A DNA stretch of 64,000 nucleotides from Pseudomonas fluorescens (GCF_002837185.1 NZ_KZ477989.1:171933-235932); one strand, 5' to 3'. Positions 19,201 through 26,922 are shown, numbered from the stretch's first letter. A program made the numbers and translations. The notes: generated by a model not told the origin, from the sequence alone.

Positions 19201-19335
19201 CGGAAGGCTGATCAGACAAGAATGTTGCGTCTTGGCGCCAGCAAGATAATTAAAAGCAGACTCAACACCTTTTTTCTGACCCGTGCGCAAACTTTTCCAA
19301 AGCTCGTCATTAACGAAATCTAAACCTAGTTGCAT
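16267..19335 (-). CDS. SF2 (DEAD/DEAH-type) helicase with C-terminal PD-(D/E)XK-like nuclease motif, putative defence protein
   Basis: The 1022-aa protein has an N-terminal RecA-like helicase core: Walker A PTGAGKT (45-51), Walker B DEGH (143-146), TATPYR (about 168), LDEGVD (about 289) and motif VI QTVGRIVRKSG (315-325). A long middle region has no motif I know. Near 843-865, DLGTEPADFIAS followed by LIYVHVK has the D/E...D...V-K spacing of a PD-(D/E)XK nuclease. I chose the ATG at 19335 (AAGGA 7 nt upstream) over one 17 codons earlier that overlaps the recombinase's repeat region. Low GC and location in an island suggest transfer. Antiphage function is inference. Confidence 0.8.
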   Translation of the reverse strand: MQLGLDFVNDELWKSLRTGQKKGVESAFNYLAGAKTQHSCLISLPTGAGKTGVIATVAHFSSKKNILILCHRSAVKDQILKQLSGDFFKERIPLERIPLKSVWSGITKVADAGIYVTTFQKLSSTDAVTLKAFTEAIDLIIIDEGHSEPSPVWSKISRSINAHKIIITATPYRNDLFKFDVSPDCSFIYTFKQALEHNVLCSPSFESLPEENLVERVKVLIDNQPGTKCIIKCRNHYEINRYEEIFSRSYKTIAIHQQFAGDGRENFKSVVPKALKTSDYQVIIHQRKLDEGVDIPSAKVLVITYPVSSGRELVQTVGRIVRKSGEDLAHVLDLSNGSNARLWNNFIKFDEYLSSPGAVTSFLKSLDTSALLKSYLDSFPEISYFDSGYKKKFNIAEFDPEHSLKLPLASLCFINKEANFSLPVLVDSLYWKLVNNGELVTIQRSVGFSVITSISFNNSKFLSDSLFFEPALQVIILREAGDLLVVYDSRGINYAFESELGLGSTISLDQILALAARTKSLKTKSTTSFAIGDAKHRPEGISWRGKNLEAVNSSQANASYAISTLLVDNLTPEGTSETSYYLGVGSGRVSDQKKRNMNLAQLSHWIDDIHKVIENSDRNTSPLLNSFAKPVNESPSGSPTVLLLDLSTFETPLDFTDGHHRYTFNNDIYYVQYNQDDNVFLLASSDNYTSAILSYSLKTKIPRLNTLKDLTLTNAEARGGNKSYQYGQSANEILSDSIVKVLYQDSISYYSGSYYKMRLPTELGVDIAESNIGKSLHSIKELQCKGLKEKGDSSSLTENLFPQNSVFSIIDKIKDIPNPDKKIADLGPFFSHVADLDFLLCTDLGTEPADFIASTPSKLIYVHVKCADVGAPHSSAGALAMVGTQAIKNLEALTSPNADLFFANWNMLKSPWRTDNAHPDHVKRLRLIEKMSPEEYMLKRGVDYDALIDHAWNTISNRRKSFAVEKEIWIVVGNAFSKKDFYHQIRLGQQCAAETLQAFQLIDSWLNTLSTNEVSLRLFVSE

Positions 19336-19371
19336 AGCACTTTCCTTAGTAATCAGACCTGCCAATAAACG

Positions 19372-19472
19372 ACCGTTTTCTGGCATCCATAACAGCCTCG
19401 CCCAAGACCTGTCAGAAAATTAGCCTTGGCTTTCCTGGCATGGCGTCCTATTTTCGACACCGTTTTCTGACA
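19372..19472. promoter_or_regulatory. res-like recombination site upstream of the serine recombinase
   Basis: ACCGTTTTCTGGCA at 19372-19385 recurs with one mismatch as ACCGTTTTCTGACA at 19459-19472. An inverted relative, TGTCAGAAAAT, lies between them at 19410-19420. Several spaced copies in about 100 bp just before a resolvase gene match the layout of a res site. The CAGAAAACGG core also resembles Tn21-type transposon ends. Function is inferred. Confidence 0.55.
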
Positions 19473-19491
19473 CCTCTAGGGACACGGGCAA

Positions 19492-20070
19492 ATGGCTACT
19501 ACTTTCGCTTATGGCAGAGTATCAACAGGACTGCAAGAGACCCTCAACCAACGTCTAGAGCTAGAGAACGCCGGATGGGTCATAGATTTCTGGTTCTCAG
19601 ACACAGTGAGCGGGAAAACCCACGCAGCTCAGCGCCCGGCATTCCGAGAGCTGTTGAGTAAGATTCGGGATGGGGAAACACTCGTAGTGTCCAAGCTAGA
19701 CCGGCTAGGGAGAGATGCGATTGATATTCTTCAGACCGTTCGAATGCTCGGCGAACGCAGCATCCGAGTCGTTGTGCAACAGCTAGGGTCCACCGACCTA
19801 ACCTCTCCAGCAGGAAAGCTATTGCTATCAATGCTTGCGGCAGTTGCTGAAATGGAACGGGACTTACTAATCGAACGCACTCAGGCGGGACTGGTAAGAG
19901 CCAAGGCACAAGGAAAACAGCTTGGCAGGCCGCCCAAGCTCACGCAGAGACAGCGTTCCGAAATCACGAAAGCTCTCGACGAGGGCATGAGTATCAGCGC
20001 TCTATCGAAGTTATACGCGGTCTCAAGGGCGACCATCGCCGGGGTCAAGGCCGATCAGAAACATCCATAA
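19492..20070 (+). CDS. Serine recombinase (resolvase/invertase family)
   Basis: The 192-aa product has the catalytic serine in FAYGRVSTGLQ near residue 11, the SKLDRLGRD motif near residue 68, the ..AEMERDLLIERTQAGL.. E helix and a C-terminal helix-turn-helix (GMSISALSKLYAVSRATIAG). All match small TnpR/Pin-type recombinases. It is an orphan: no Tn3 transposase is nearby. It may resolve or invert DNA through the repeats just upstream. Its 3' end overlaps the convergent gene by 26 bp. Confidence 0.92.
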   Translation: MATTFAYGRVSTGLQETLNQRLELENAGWVIDFWFSDTVSGKTHAAQRPAFRELLSKIRDGETLVVSKLDRLGRDAIDILQTVRMLGERSIRVVVQQLGSTDLTSPAGKLLLSMLAAVAEMERDLLIERTQAGLVRAKAQGKQLGRPPKLTQRQRSEITKALDEGMSISALSKLYAVSRATIAGVKADQKHP

Positions 20071-20689
20071 GACCGCCGACTCGCAGGATGGAGTCATTGA
20101 CCGTTGATATGTGTTCTGCAAAAGGACTCACGGGGCGGAATGAGGATTCATTAACTCCACGAAACCAAACCGCAGTCCAGCCAGCAGAGTCCGAGTATTG
20201 ATTCGATTTCCTGATACGGCTTACGTAAACGCCAACCTTACAGCCAGCAGCGCCCGTATCCGGCCAAGGCTCATCTCGGCAAGTTACATCGGCATTCTGA
20301 TTGACATGCAGGCGATACTTTTTGAAGACACCGGCGGCACCATTTTTGTAGCCCCGTGCAGGAATGATCTTTAGGGCCGAACTGTCGTGATTTCCCAAAG
20401 CATTTTCAACTTCACAGGCACGAATATCATCAATCAGAGACCTGAGCTTAGGGGATACATCGCTGTAGCACTCAGAGCCTTCGTCGGCCGTTGCGATACC
20501 TTCATCCGAAAGCAGCGATTCAGGTGCAGAATCTTCTTTCGCCTTTAGGGCACTGATTTGTTGAGTCTCGCTGATAACAGGTTTCGTAACGATCTCGGCG
20601 CCTTCTTCGCCCTCCGAACACCGGCTAACTCCTTGCGTTATCAAAAACACAATCCCGACACACCCCGCCAGCTTCATAACAAACTGCAT
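20045..20689 (-). CDS. Hypothetical exported or membrane-anchored protein
   Basis: The 214-aa product begins with a hydrophobic segment (MQFVMKLAGCVGIVFLITQGVSRCS), which may be a signal peptide or anchor. An acidic low-complexity stretch and a soluble C-terminal part with several cysteines follow. AAAGGA lies before the ATG at 20689. I recognise no domain. It lies inside the island and overlaps the recombinase gene tail to tail. Confidence 0.6.
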   Translation of the reverse strand: MQFVMKLAGCVGIVFLITQGVSRCSEGEEGAEIVTKPVISETQQISALKAKEDSAPESLLSDEGIATADEGSECYSDVSPKLRSLIDDIRACEVENALGNHDSSALKIIPARGYKNGAAGVFKKYRLHVNQNADVTCRDEPWPDTGAAGCKVGVYVSRIRKSNQYSDSAGWTAVWFRGVNESSFRPVSPFAEHISTVNDSILRVGGLMDVSDRP

Positions 20690-20864
20690 CGCACAAATCC
20701 TTTTATGGTTTTCGCTCGCCCAAACGTGCGCTTACGAGACATGCACGTAGGGACCTGCGCCTGTTAGCTCCGGCATAGCAACACTGCTACGAAATTCTGA
20801 GCATGTTTGAAATGTTCCGAATAGAGCGTGGCCGATTAGTCTACATCGCGGCGACATTCGAGGT

Positions 20865-21332
20865 ATGAAAACTCCACTACGAGAACGCTTCGGCTTGCGA
20901 GTCAAAGCATTGAGGCTCGCCTCCGGTTTAAGCCAAGAAGCATTTGCGGACCATGCGTCTATAGCCCGCAGCTACATGAGCCGCATCGAACGCGGTATGG
21001 CTAACCCCTCTTTAGATGCCGTAGAGAGCCTTGCAGATGCTTTAGGTGTAGATCCGAGCCAGCTGTTTGAGATCGTTGAGCCACCAGCGCCATACGAAGC
21101 CGCAGTAGAGGTGCCCTACGCCGCAGACGGGACGTGCTTTCATCCCGGGCTAGCAAGCCCGCGAGACGGCTCATTCCGCGTTGGGGAAAAATCCGCAGAG
21201 CTTCGCTTTGGTTCGTTTGAAGAGGCGTTGGCATATTTGAGGACGATGCCGGTAGCGAAGTGGAGAAGACCCAACAAGAGCGGTAACTGGGGACTCGTTA
21301 CATCAACGAGGTGGAGCCTGCTTTCACGCTAG
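20865..21332 (+). CDS. XRE-family transcriptional regulator
   Basis: The 155-aa protein has an N-terminal Cro/C1 helix-turn-helix (LRERFGLRVKALRLASGLSQ, then SYMSRIERGMANPS) at residues 5-65. An unidentified C-terminal region contains FGSFEEALAYLRTMP and a tryptophan-rich tail. It probably regulates genes of the island. No operator was identified. It lies between the exported protein and the DUF2513 gene. Confidence 0.88.
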   Translation: MKTPLRERFGLRVKALRLASGLSQEAFADHASIARSYMSRIERGMANPSLDAVESLADALGVDPSQLFEIVEPPAPYEAAVEVPYAADGTCFHPGLASPRDGSFRVGEKSAELRFGSFEEALAYLRTMPVAKWRRPNKSGNWGLVTSTRWSLLSR

Positions 21333-21461
21333 CTCAACAACGGATGTCAATCTGTTGCTTTACGCTCTACTTACGTTGCGTTTTCGATCCCATAAGACGC
21401 CGCCACCAAGCAGGTAACGCAGCTTAAGATCAAACACTCAAAGCAGAATCATGGAGGAAAT

Positions 21462-21830
21462 ATGAAACGTGATTGGGATGTGATCAGGGATGTATTGATC
21501 GAGGTCGAAGCCCTCAGCTTCAGTGACCGTGACCATTTCGGCTACGAACTCAGCTATGCACAGCAGGACGAAGACACTAGCGAAGCGGAACACGCGTTGC
21601 TGCTGTGGGAAGGCGGGTTCATTTCTGGAATTGATGCTGGCTCTATGGATGGACCAGCAATTATCGGCCCAAAGCTGACATGGGAAGGGCACGAACTGTT
21701 AGAAACCATTCGAAGCCAAGCCGTGTGGGAGCGCATCAAGTCGACGGCAAAATCAAAGGGCATTGAGCTGACACTGGAATCAGTAAAGCTCATAGGAAAA
21801 TCAGCTCTGGCTTGGGTGTTAGCCAATTAA
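21462..21830 (+). CDS. DUF2513 domain-containing protein
   Basis: The 122-aa product starts MKRDWDVIRDVLIEVEAL and ends with LTWEGHELLETIRSQAVWER and a KSKGIELTLESVK segment. This is the usual DUF2513 pattern, often found in prophages and islands. A GGAGG ribosome site lies just before the ATG (ATGGAGGAAATATG). Its function is unknown. It is the last recognisable gene before attR. Confidence 0.85.
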   Translation: MKRDWDVIRDVLIEVEALSFSDRDHFGYELSYAQQDEDTSEAEHALLLWEGGFISGIDAGSMDGPAIIGPKLTWEGHELLETIRSQAVWERIKSTAKSKGIELTLESVKLIGKSALAWVLAN

Positions 21831-22445
21831 ACCACCCATGTATCGCTGTGTTTCAAATACCTTCCGGTAGAGAGAGGTTGCATTTCCCCCAACACCCCGC
21901 TGACGCGGAGTTAGAGGAACCTCAGCCTACCGAAAGGGCTCACCTTCCGTATAGATTGCTTCCGGCCTGTGGCTGAATTATCACAACGACCATGCTAAGG
22001 CAGGTTAGGTTTCACATGGGGCTGCTCGCGACTCGGCTTCAGCCACCCTTCCGGGCATCTCTACCGACGACCTCTATGCCGCGTTCCTTCTGAGGCCTGC
22101 TGCGTGTCACTGCATTAGAATCGTGCCCGAACGTAAGGACGCCGATAGAGCACGAAGTGAAGACCCGAAATGTATACCAAAAATCACATTTCCAATCAAG
22201 CGAGAAATTGTCCCGCTCCAACTTTCCGAACATTTATATCCGCCAAACTCAGCTATAAGGATTGATCAAAAGACGAAGCAGAGAAGGAATGCAATGCCAT
22301 CACACCACCCCACTGTTTCTAAGGGTTTGACCTTCCCAGATCCCGCATGAGCAAGACTGATTGCACCTTCTCACTCCTACAAATCCCTCCTACATTTCAT
22401 GCTGAATATTCCTATAATTCATTGGCTTACGTGACATGTGGGTTT
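21831..22445. other. Gene-free right end of the island
   Basis: No convincing coding frame exists in about 615 bp. Short frames on both strands have no start support or homology I recognise. The segment holds CGGTAGAGA at 21865 and its complement TCTCTACCG at 22058, about 190 bp apart. It also has several CTTCCGG words. A structured RNA or recombination-directing sequence is possible but unproven. Confidence 0.4.
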
Positions 22446-22472
22446 GGGTTCGATTCCCTCTACCCGCTCCAC
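22446..22472 (+). repeat. attR: 27-bp copy of the tRNA-Gly 3' end
   Basis: The sequence is identical over 27 bp to 14089-14115. It contains the T arm and acceptor 3' half only, with no anticodon region, so it is not a functional tRNA. Confidence 0.95.
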
Positions 22473-22513
22473 ACAAATGCGTTCTCCTGTCATGCCACGG
22501 CTGACAGGGGAAG

Positions 22514-22548
22514 TCTAAAAAACCGGTCCTTGTGACCGGTTTTTTTAT
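22514..22548 (+). terminator. Intrinsic terminator downstream of attR
   Basis: AAAAAACCGGTCCTTGTGACCGG followed by seven T forms a strong hairpin with a U run. Its place right after attR suggests it was the terminator of the tRNA-Gly gene before the island entered. Confidence 0.9.
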
Positions 22549-22702
22549 GCCTGGCGTTCAAGGGCCGATAACGCGTGTGTTCGCGTCGCCCCAGAAAACT
22601 GTACAAATATAAAATTCTGTACAAGTATTGTACGCTGAAGACCAAAACACATTGATCAACCGTTCGAGCACGCCAAGGTCGGCGTCCAATGAGGTCCAAT
22701 TC

Positions 22703-23008
22703 ATGAATGTGCACATGCTGACCGAGCTGGCCGCGAACGGCGAGATCCGCGAGCTGCAATTGCTGTCGCTGGAAGGTGGCTTGTATCTGGCACGGGTCCG
22801 GCTGGATCGCGATGAAAAAACGCTACGGGGCGATGACGGACAGCCACTGCGCATCCGCTCCACCACCCACTTGCGCGACCTGCTGCAAGGGGTGGCCGCA
22901 TTTCCCTGCGTGCTGGTGCAACACAGCGTGCATGACGAAATGTGCGGGGTCCGCGAAGAGCCGATTGGTGGGTTGCGCATTCCTTTTTCACTGAACGCGG
23001 CGCTCTAA
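22703..23008 (+). CDS. Hypothetical protein, DUF6482-like
   Basis: The 101-aa product (MNVHMLTELAANGEIRELQL..) resembles a small cytosolic Pseudomonas family with the ISLEGG/LSLEGGLYLARV signature. I chose the ATG at 22703, preceded by GAGG, over an upstream start at 22628. Its function is unknown. The family name is from memory. Confidence 0.7.
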   Translation: MNVHMLTELAANGEIRELQLLSLEGGLYLARVRLDRDEKTLRGDDGQPLRIRSTTHLRDLLQGVAAFPCVLVQHSVHDEMCGVREEPIGGLRIPFSLNAAL

Positions 23009-23132
23009 GCTACATTTATTGTCGGACCCGTTTTCCGAGTATCAGCGACATTGATTTAAGCAGCGTCCTACAGGGAAGGGCCGTCCACACCACGAGAATG
23101 CAGCAACCTCAGTCAGCAGCAGGGCCTACCGG

Positions 23133-23456
23133 ATGTCTTCCCCTGAACAGGAAAATTCAAGGCAAGCAGTAAGAAAAGTCGTGGGGCTTGTGCTGATCAT
23201 TCCATTGTTGCTGCCACTGACCCCAATCCCTTTCGGACTGCGCCCCATGGCAGTGGCAGCGACCCTCGCGGGCTCCGTCTACGGCGCCTGGTACTCAATG
23301 CGACACACCAGCCGAGGGGTAGCCTTCAGCGCTATCATGCTGGCCCTGCTCAATCTCGGCGCGTGGGTGGCAATGTCGGTTCCCTCGATCATCTGGTTGA
23401 TCTTCTATGTCGCGGTGGCCTATGGGTCAGGCCATTGGATTCACTGGCGTTTTTAA
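23133..23456 (+). CDS. Small integral membrane protein, hypothetical
   Basis: The 107-aa product has a charged N-terminus and three or four hydrophobic helices (VVGLVLIIPLLLPLTPIPF, MAVAATLAGSVYGAW, AIMLALLNLGAWVAM, IIWLIFYVAVAYG). No catalytic motif is visible. It lies between the DUF6482-like gene and ogt. Confidence 0.65.
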   Translation: MSSPEQENSRQAVRKVVGLVLIIPLLLPLTPIPFGLRPMAVAATLAGSVYGAWYSMRHTSRGVAFSAIMLALLNLGAWVAMSVPSIIWLIFYVAVAYGSGHWIHWRF

Positions 23457-23543
23457 CGCCAGCAAATTCGACCGCAAGAAACCGGTTTCTCCTGGGGTTC
23501 ACTGAGGGGATAGTTGCACCGGACAGCCTCAAGGATCAAGCCC

Positions 23544-24044
23544 ATGTCATACGCCTACAAACTCATGCCCTCCCCCGTCGGCCAACTCACCCTGGTGGCA
23601 CGCAACGGCAAGCTCGGTGCCGTGCTCTGGGAAACGGAACGCGAAAATCGGGTGCGCCTGGGTGAGCTGCACGAAGCCAACGACAGCCCGGTACTCCTGG
23701 AAACAGAGCGTCAGCTGGCGGAGTATTTCGCTGGCACGCGCAACCGTTTCGAGTTGGAACTGGACTTCGACGGCACCGACTTTCAGAAGCAAGTCTGGCA
23801 GGCCTTGCTGACCATCCCGTTTGGCCAAACTCGCAGCTACAGCCAGATTGCCCGGCAGATCGGCAACCCAAACGCGGTGCGCGCCGTAGGCGCGGCGAAC
23901 GGGCGTAACCCGATCTCGATCATTGCGCCCTGTCACCGCGTCGTGGGGGCTTCGGGGGCACTGACGGGGTTTGCCGGCGGGCTTGAAGCCAAGCGGTATC
24001 TGTTGACGCTGGAGGATCGCGGTCAGGCAACACTGGCGTTCTGA
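23544..24044 (+). CDS. ogt: Methylated-DNA--protein-cysteine methyltransferase
   Basis: The 166-aa product repairs O6-alkylguanine by transferring the alkyl group to its own cysteine. The active-site motif PCHRVVGASG is intact near residue 131, preceded by the DNA-binding FGQTRSYSQIA segment and the Arg finger region RAVGAANGRNP. Length fits Ogt rather than the bifunctional Ada. I chose the ATG at 23544 (AAGGA 10 nt upstream). The stop abuts the convergent GNAT gene. Confidence 0.95.
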   Translation: MSYAYKLMPSPVGQLTLVARNGKLGAVLWETERENRVRLGELHEANDSPVLLETERQLAEYFAGTRNRFELELDFDGTDFQKQVWQALLTIPFGQTRSYSQIARQIGNPNAVRAVGAANGRNPISIIAPCHRVVGASGALTGFAGGLEAKRYLLTLEDRGQATLAF

Positions 24045-24827
24045 TCATGGGCTTGGGACAGGCCCGCGAACAAAGGACGCGCAGTCGAATAAACGTTGAA
24101 AACCCAATTTTTGATACAGCGGGACAGCCATCATCGATCCCTCGAGAAAACACCTGCGTGCCCCAAGACCCGAAGCGTGAAGCAGGGCCGCCTGAATCAA
24201 TCGCGTGGCGTAGCCTCTGGCACGAAAGCCGATAAGCGTGCCGACGTCACTGAGCCTTGCCTCACCCTCACACAATGACAAGGTCAACGAACAGCGCACC
24301 TGCCCCTCGGCGGACAAGATGAAGTGATAAAGGGCTTCATCGGCGTCCAGCGCCCGCTGGTGCCGGGCCTGATAATCGGCGACCGTCTGGGGCGATATCG
24401 AAAACACACTGCCAAGCGGATTCGCCCATTCATTCAAGTCACACGTCAGGCTGATCTGCACAGCCTCCTCGCTGATCGATGGCGCAAAGCGCGCCAACGG
24501 GAGGACCATCGTGGTGCTCTTTTCAGCAGGCTCAAAACCAAGCCCGGTGAGCGCGCCGCGTAACCCATCGACCTGTACCTCAGGAATCACGATGCGTATT
24601 GGGGCTACGTTACGGCGGATCAGCTCCAGGATCACCTGCGTCGCTTCGTGCAAGGGAGCGCTGCCCACGCGAATGAACAACGTATTCCACGGCGAGGAAT
24701 TCTCCTCGGCAAAATAGGTGTTGATACCGGCGGCATGTCGACGGTACATCGCGCAGGTCGTTGCAAAAAAATGATCTTCGGTCAAGTAATAAAGTGCGGG
24801 TATGTCAGTAGCGGCCTTTGCGTACAT
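24045..24827 (-). CDS. GNAT family N-acetyltransferase
   Basis: The product is 260 aa. The C-terminal part holds the acetyl-CoA-binding GNAT motif (GTLIGFRARGYATRLIQAALLHA) followed by LYQKLGFQRL, the usual motif B. The N-terminal half shows no recognisable domain. I prefer the ATG at 24827 to a TTG six codons upstream. The substrate is unknown. It is convergent with ogt with no gap. Confidence 0.82.
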   Translation of the reverse strand: MYAKAATDIPALYYLTEDHFFATTCAMYRRHAAGINTYFAEENSSPWNTLFIRVGSAPLHEATQVILELIRRNVAPIRIVIPEVQVDGLRGALTGLGFEPAEKSTTMVLPLARFAPSISEEAVQISLTCDLNEWANPLGSVFSISPQTVADYQARHQRALDADEALYHFILSAEGQVRCSLTLSLCEGEARLSDVGTLIGFRARGYATRLIQAALLHASGLGARRCFLEGSMMAVPLYQKLGFQRLFDCASFVRGPVPSP

Positions 24828-25007
24828 AAGGACTGTCCAGGGCAAAAACCCAGTCTTGCGCTCAACGCTTCGCAGCGCCGTAGGCCCGCTCCTAAAACCC
24901 AGGCAGAAAAACGCCTGCTTTTATCCGAAGGCTAAGTTGTAAAAAGAAATTTCGACGAGTGCCTGCGGTCAGAATTTTCATCACCCTTATTTGAGGAAAT
25001 AACCGTC

Positions 25008-25433
25008 ATGAAATTCTCCACAGTCTCCCAAACTCTATCGCGCTGGGCCGGCAGCCCCCGGACGTTCTACGCGGCGGTGGCGTTGATTCTGGCGTGGAGC
25101 CTGAGCGGACCGTACTTTCATTACAACGACACCTGGCAATTGATCATCAACACCTCGACCACCATCATCACGTTCCTGATGGTGTTCCTGATCCAGAACA
25201 CACAGAACCGCGATAACGACATCCTGCATATCAAGATCGACGAGCTGTTGCGTGTGTCCAAGGATGCTCAGAACGCTGTGCTGAGCCTGGACGGCCTGGA
25301 CCGTAAAGAGCTTGAAAAGCTGCGTCAGGAATACCGCGATATCGGCAAAGCCGGCAGCTTGAGCCTCAACAGCAGTTGTGGTGCCGCCGCCGACGATGCG
25401 GCGCCGCCGAAAACCGATTTGAACCAGGCATAA
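25008..25433 (+). CDS. Low-affinity iron permease family protein
   Basis: The 141-aa membrane protein has two hydrophobic helices (AAVALILAWSLSGPYF and LIINTSTTIITFLMVFLIQ). They are followed by the NTQNRDNDILHIKIDELLR motif, which is diagnostic of the small bacterial members of the low-affinity iron permease family. Transport of iron has not been established for such short bacterial forms. A strong terminator directly follows the stop. Confidence 0.85.
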   Translation: MKFSTVSQTLSRWAGSPRTFYAAVALILAWSLSGPYFHYNDTWQLIINTSTTIITFLMVFLIQNTQNRDNDILHIKIDELLRVSKDAQNAVLSLDGLDRKELEKLRQEYRDIGKAGSLSLNSSCGAAADDAAPPKTDLNQA

Positions 25434-25468
25434 AAAACGGCGGTTGGAGATGATCCAACCGCCGTTTT
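25433..25468. terminator. Bidirectional intrinsic terminator
   Basis: AAAAAACGGCGGTTGGA pairs with TCCAACCGCCGTTTT over about 12 bp. It lies between the convergent iron permease-like and DUF4142 genes, with A and T runs on both sides. Confidence 0.92.
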
Positions 25469-25485
25469 CATTTCAGGGAGTCACT

Positions 25486-26013
25486 TCAACCGTCACCTTG
25501 GTGCCCCTTGCCGTAGGTCGATGCCAGGGCCCGGGCTTTCTCCAGGCGTTCTTGCAACTTGGGCAGCGTCTCGTCCACCAACGCTTTGATCTCAGGCACA
25601 TCCGACGCCGCACCTTCCTGCTTGAACAGGGCGATGGCGTCTTCATTTTCCTTGACCTGCTGCGCGGCATAGGCAGCGTCGAAGGAGTCGCCGTCCTTGA
25701 GTTCGGGCATCAGGGTTTCGGCCTTGTCGACGATCTTCTCCCGCGGGGCCACCGGCAGGTCGAGCTTCTTGGCGATCGCCGCCAGATGCTGGTTGGCCAG
25801 GGTGCGCTCGTTGATCACCTCAATGGTGTAATCCTTGATTTCCTGGGACGAGGTCTTGGCGTGAGCCATACGACTGGTTTCGATATCGGCCATGCCTTTG
25901 GCTGAAGCCTGCTCGATGAATTGGGCAGGCGACTGGGCGAAAGCACTGCTGGCGCCGAGGCCCAGCAGCATCGCGAAACTGGCGGTGCGTAACCGGATAG
26001 CCATGCGGCTCAT
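25486..26013 (-). CDS. DUF4142 domain-containing periplasmic protein
   Basis: The 175-aa protein has a signal peptide (MSRMAIRLRTASFAMLLGLGASSAFA) and a helical ferritin-like DUF4142 region: FIEQASAKGMADIETSRMAH and IKDYTIEVINERTLANQ. I chose the ATG at 26013 with GGAGG 8 nt upstream. Family members are linked to envelope stress but have no defined activity. Confidence 0.87.
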   Translation of the reverse strand: MSRMAIRLRTASFAMLLGLGASSAFAQSPAQFIEQASAKGMADIETSRMAHAKTSSQEIKDYTIEVINERTLANQHLAAIAKKLDLPVAPREKIVDKAETLMPELKDGDSFDAAYAAQQVKENEDAIALFKQEGAASDVPEIKALVDETLPKLQERLEKARALASTYGKGHQGDG

Positions 26014-26133
26014 GATGGGTTCCTCCAAGGCAAAAATAGGGGCAAGGGAACTGCGCCTCGCCTTGGATTCGAATTTTGCACGCGGCAAAGGTTTAGAAAA
26101 AAATTTGCAGTGCGACGAACGGTCGTTGCCGAC

Positions 26134-26775
26134 TCACGCAGGTTTGCTTGCAAACAGGCCCGGCAACGCGTGCGCCAGCGCGTTGATGGCGAACCCGATA
26201 AACATCACGCCGCACAGCTTCGTGATGAGGATTTCGTGGCGCTGATACACCGTACGCACGCGTTGGGCACCGACCACACCGATCAGGATCGCATAGGCCA
26301 GCAGGCCGCCGATAAAACTCAGAACAATCAGCGACGGCAGCATCGACCACGTCAGCAACTCGGCACGACTGGAGAGCAATGCCGTGAATGTCGCCACTGC
26401 CACCGGGTACGCCTTGGGATTGGTCAGGCCGAACAGAATGCCGTGCCAGAACGGATGCCGCGCCGCGCCCTGAGGGGCGTCGCTGCTACGGCGCCGGGTG
26501 CAGATGGCGCGCCAGCCGAGCCAGAACAGATAAAGGCCGCTGAGCACGCCGAGTACATCAAACGCACTGCTGCCAACCTCCCGCGCGCCCACAATCGCCA
26601 CCAATGCGGTGCTGCACCACACGACGTCCCCGAGTAAATGCCCAGCGAGGAACCCCGCCCCCGCACGACGGCCACGAGCGGCACCGATGCCGAACACGGC
26701 CAACACGCCAGGGCCGGGCGTAATACCGTAGATAAACCCGGAAGCAAGGACCGCTAACAGCAGGGATGGGGTCAT
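26134..26775 (-). CDS. LysE family translocator
   Basis: This 213-aa inner-membrane exporter has the LysE/RhtB signature GITPGPGVLAVFGIGAARGRRAG at the N-terminus and about six hydrophobic helices. A later GLTNPKAYPVAVATF motif is also typical. It probably exports an amino acid or a related metabolite, and the substrate is unknown. It stands alone between DUF4142 and the LysR gene. Confidence 0.88.
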   Translation of the reverse strand: MTPSLLLAVLASGFIYGITPGPGVLAVFGIGAARGRRAGAGFLAGHLLGDVVWCSTALVAIVGAREVGSSAFDVLGVLSGLYLFWLGWRAICTRRRSSDAPQGAARHPFWHGILFGLTNPKAYPVAVATFTALLSSRAELLTWSMLPSLIVLSFIGGLLAYAILIGVVGAQRVRTVYQRHEILITKLCGVMFIGFAINALAHALPGLFASKPA

Positions 26776-26922
26776 GGGCGGGGCTCTGGCAAATTGTTGA
26801 AAGACACAGCGATTCTGCAGGTTCCGGGGCTGCGGGTAAAACTTCTATTCGTGACGGGCGACTGCAAGTTAAGCGAATTTTTCATACCCGCGCTCAGCCA
26901 CCGGCAGCTTGGTAGCGACTGC

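Larger units (their letters stand above)
14089..22472. mobile_element. tRNA-Gly genomic island (about 8.4 kb)
   Basis: The element is bounded by the 27-bp exact att repeats and has an integrase gene directly inside the left end. It is visibly richer in A and T than the flanks. Cargo in order: frameshifted integrase, SF2 helicase with nuclease-like tail, serine recombinase, exported unknown protein, XRE regulator, DUF2513 protein and a non-coding right end. Past attR, a strong terminator at 22517-22548 probably served the tRNA before insertion. No conjugation, phage structural or transposase genes are present. With the integrase broken, the element may be fixed unless helped in trans. Confidence 0.93.

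Noticed and set aside
19372..20070. A complete Tn3-family transposon
   Set aside because: There is a resolvase-like gene and res-like repeats but no transposase and no matching pair of terminal inverted repeats.
22123..22350. 75-aa plus-strand frame in the island right end
   Set aside because: No ribosome site, no domain, odd composition; treated as non-coding.
22446..22472. A second tRNA-Gly gene at the right end of the island
   Set aside because: Only the last 27 bp of the tRNA are present; there is no D arm or anticodon arm upstream, so it is an att remnant.
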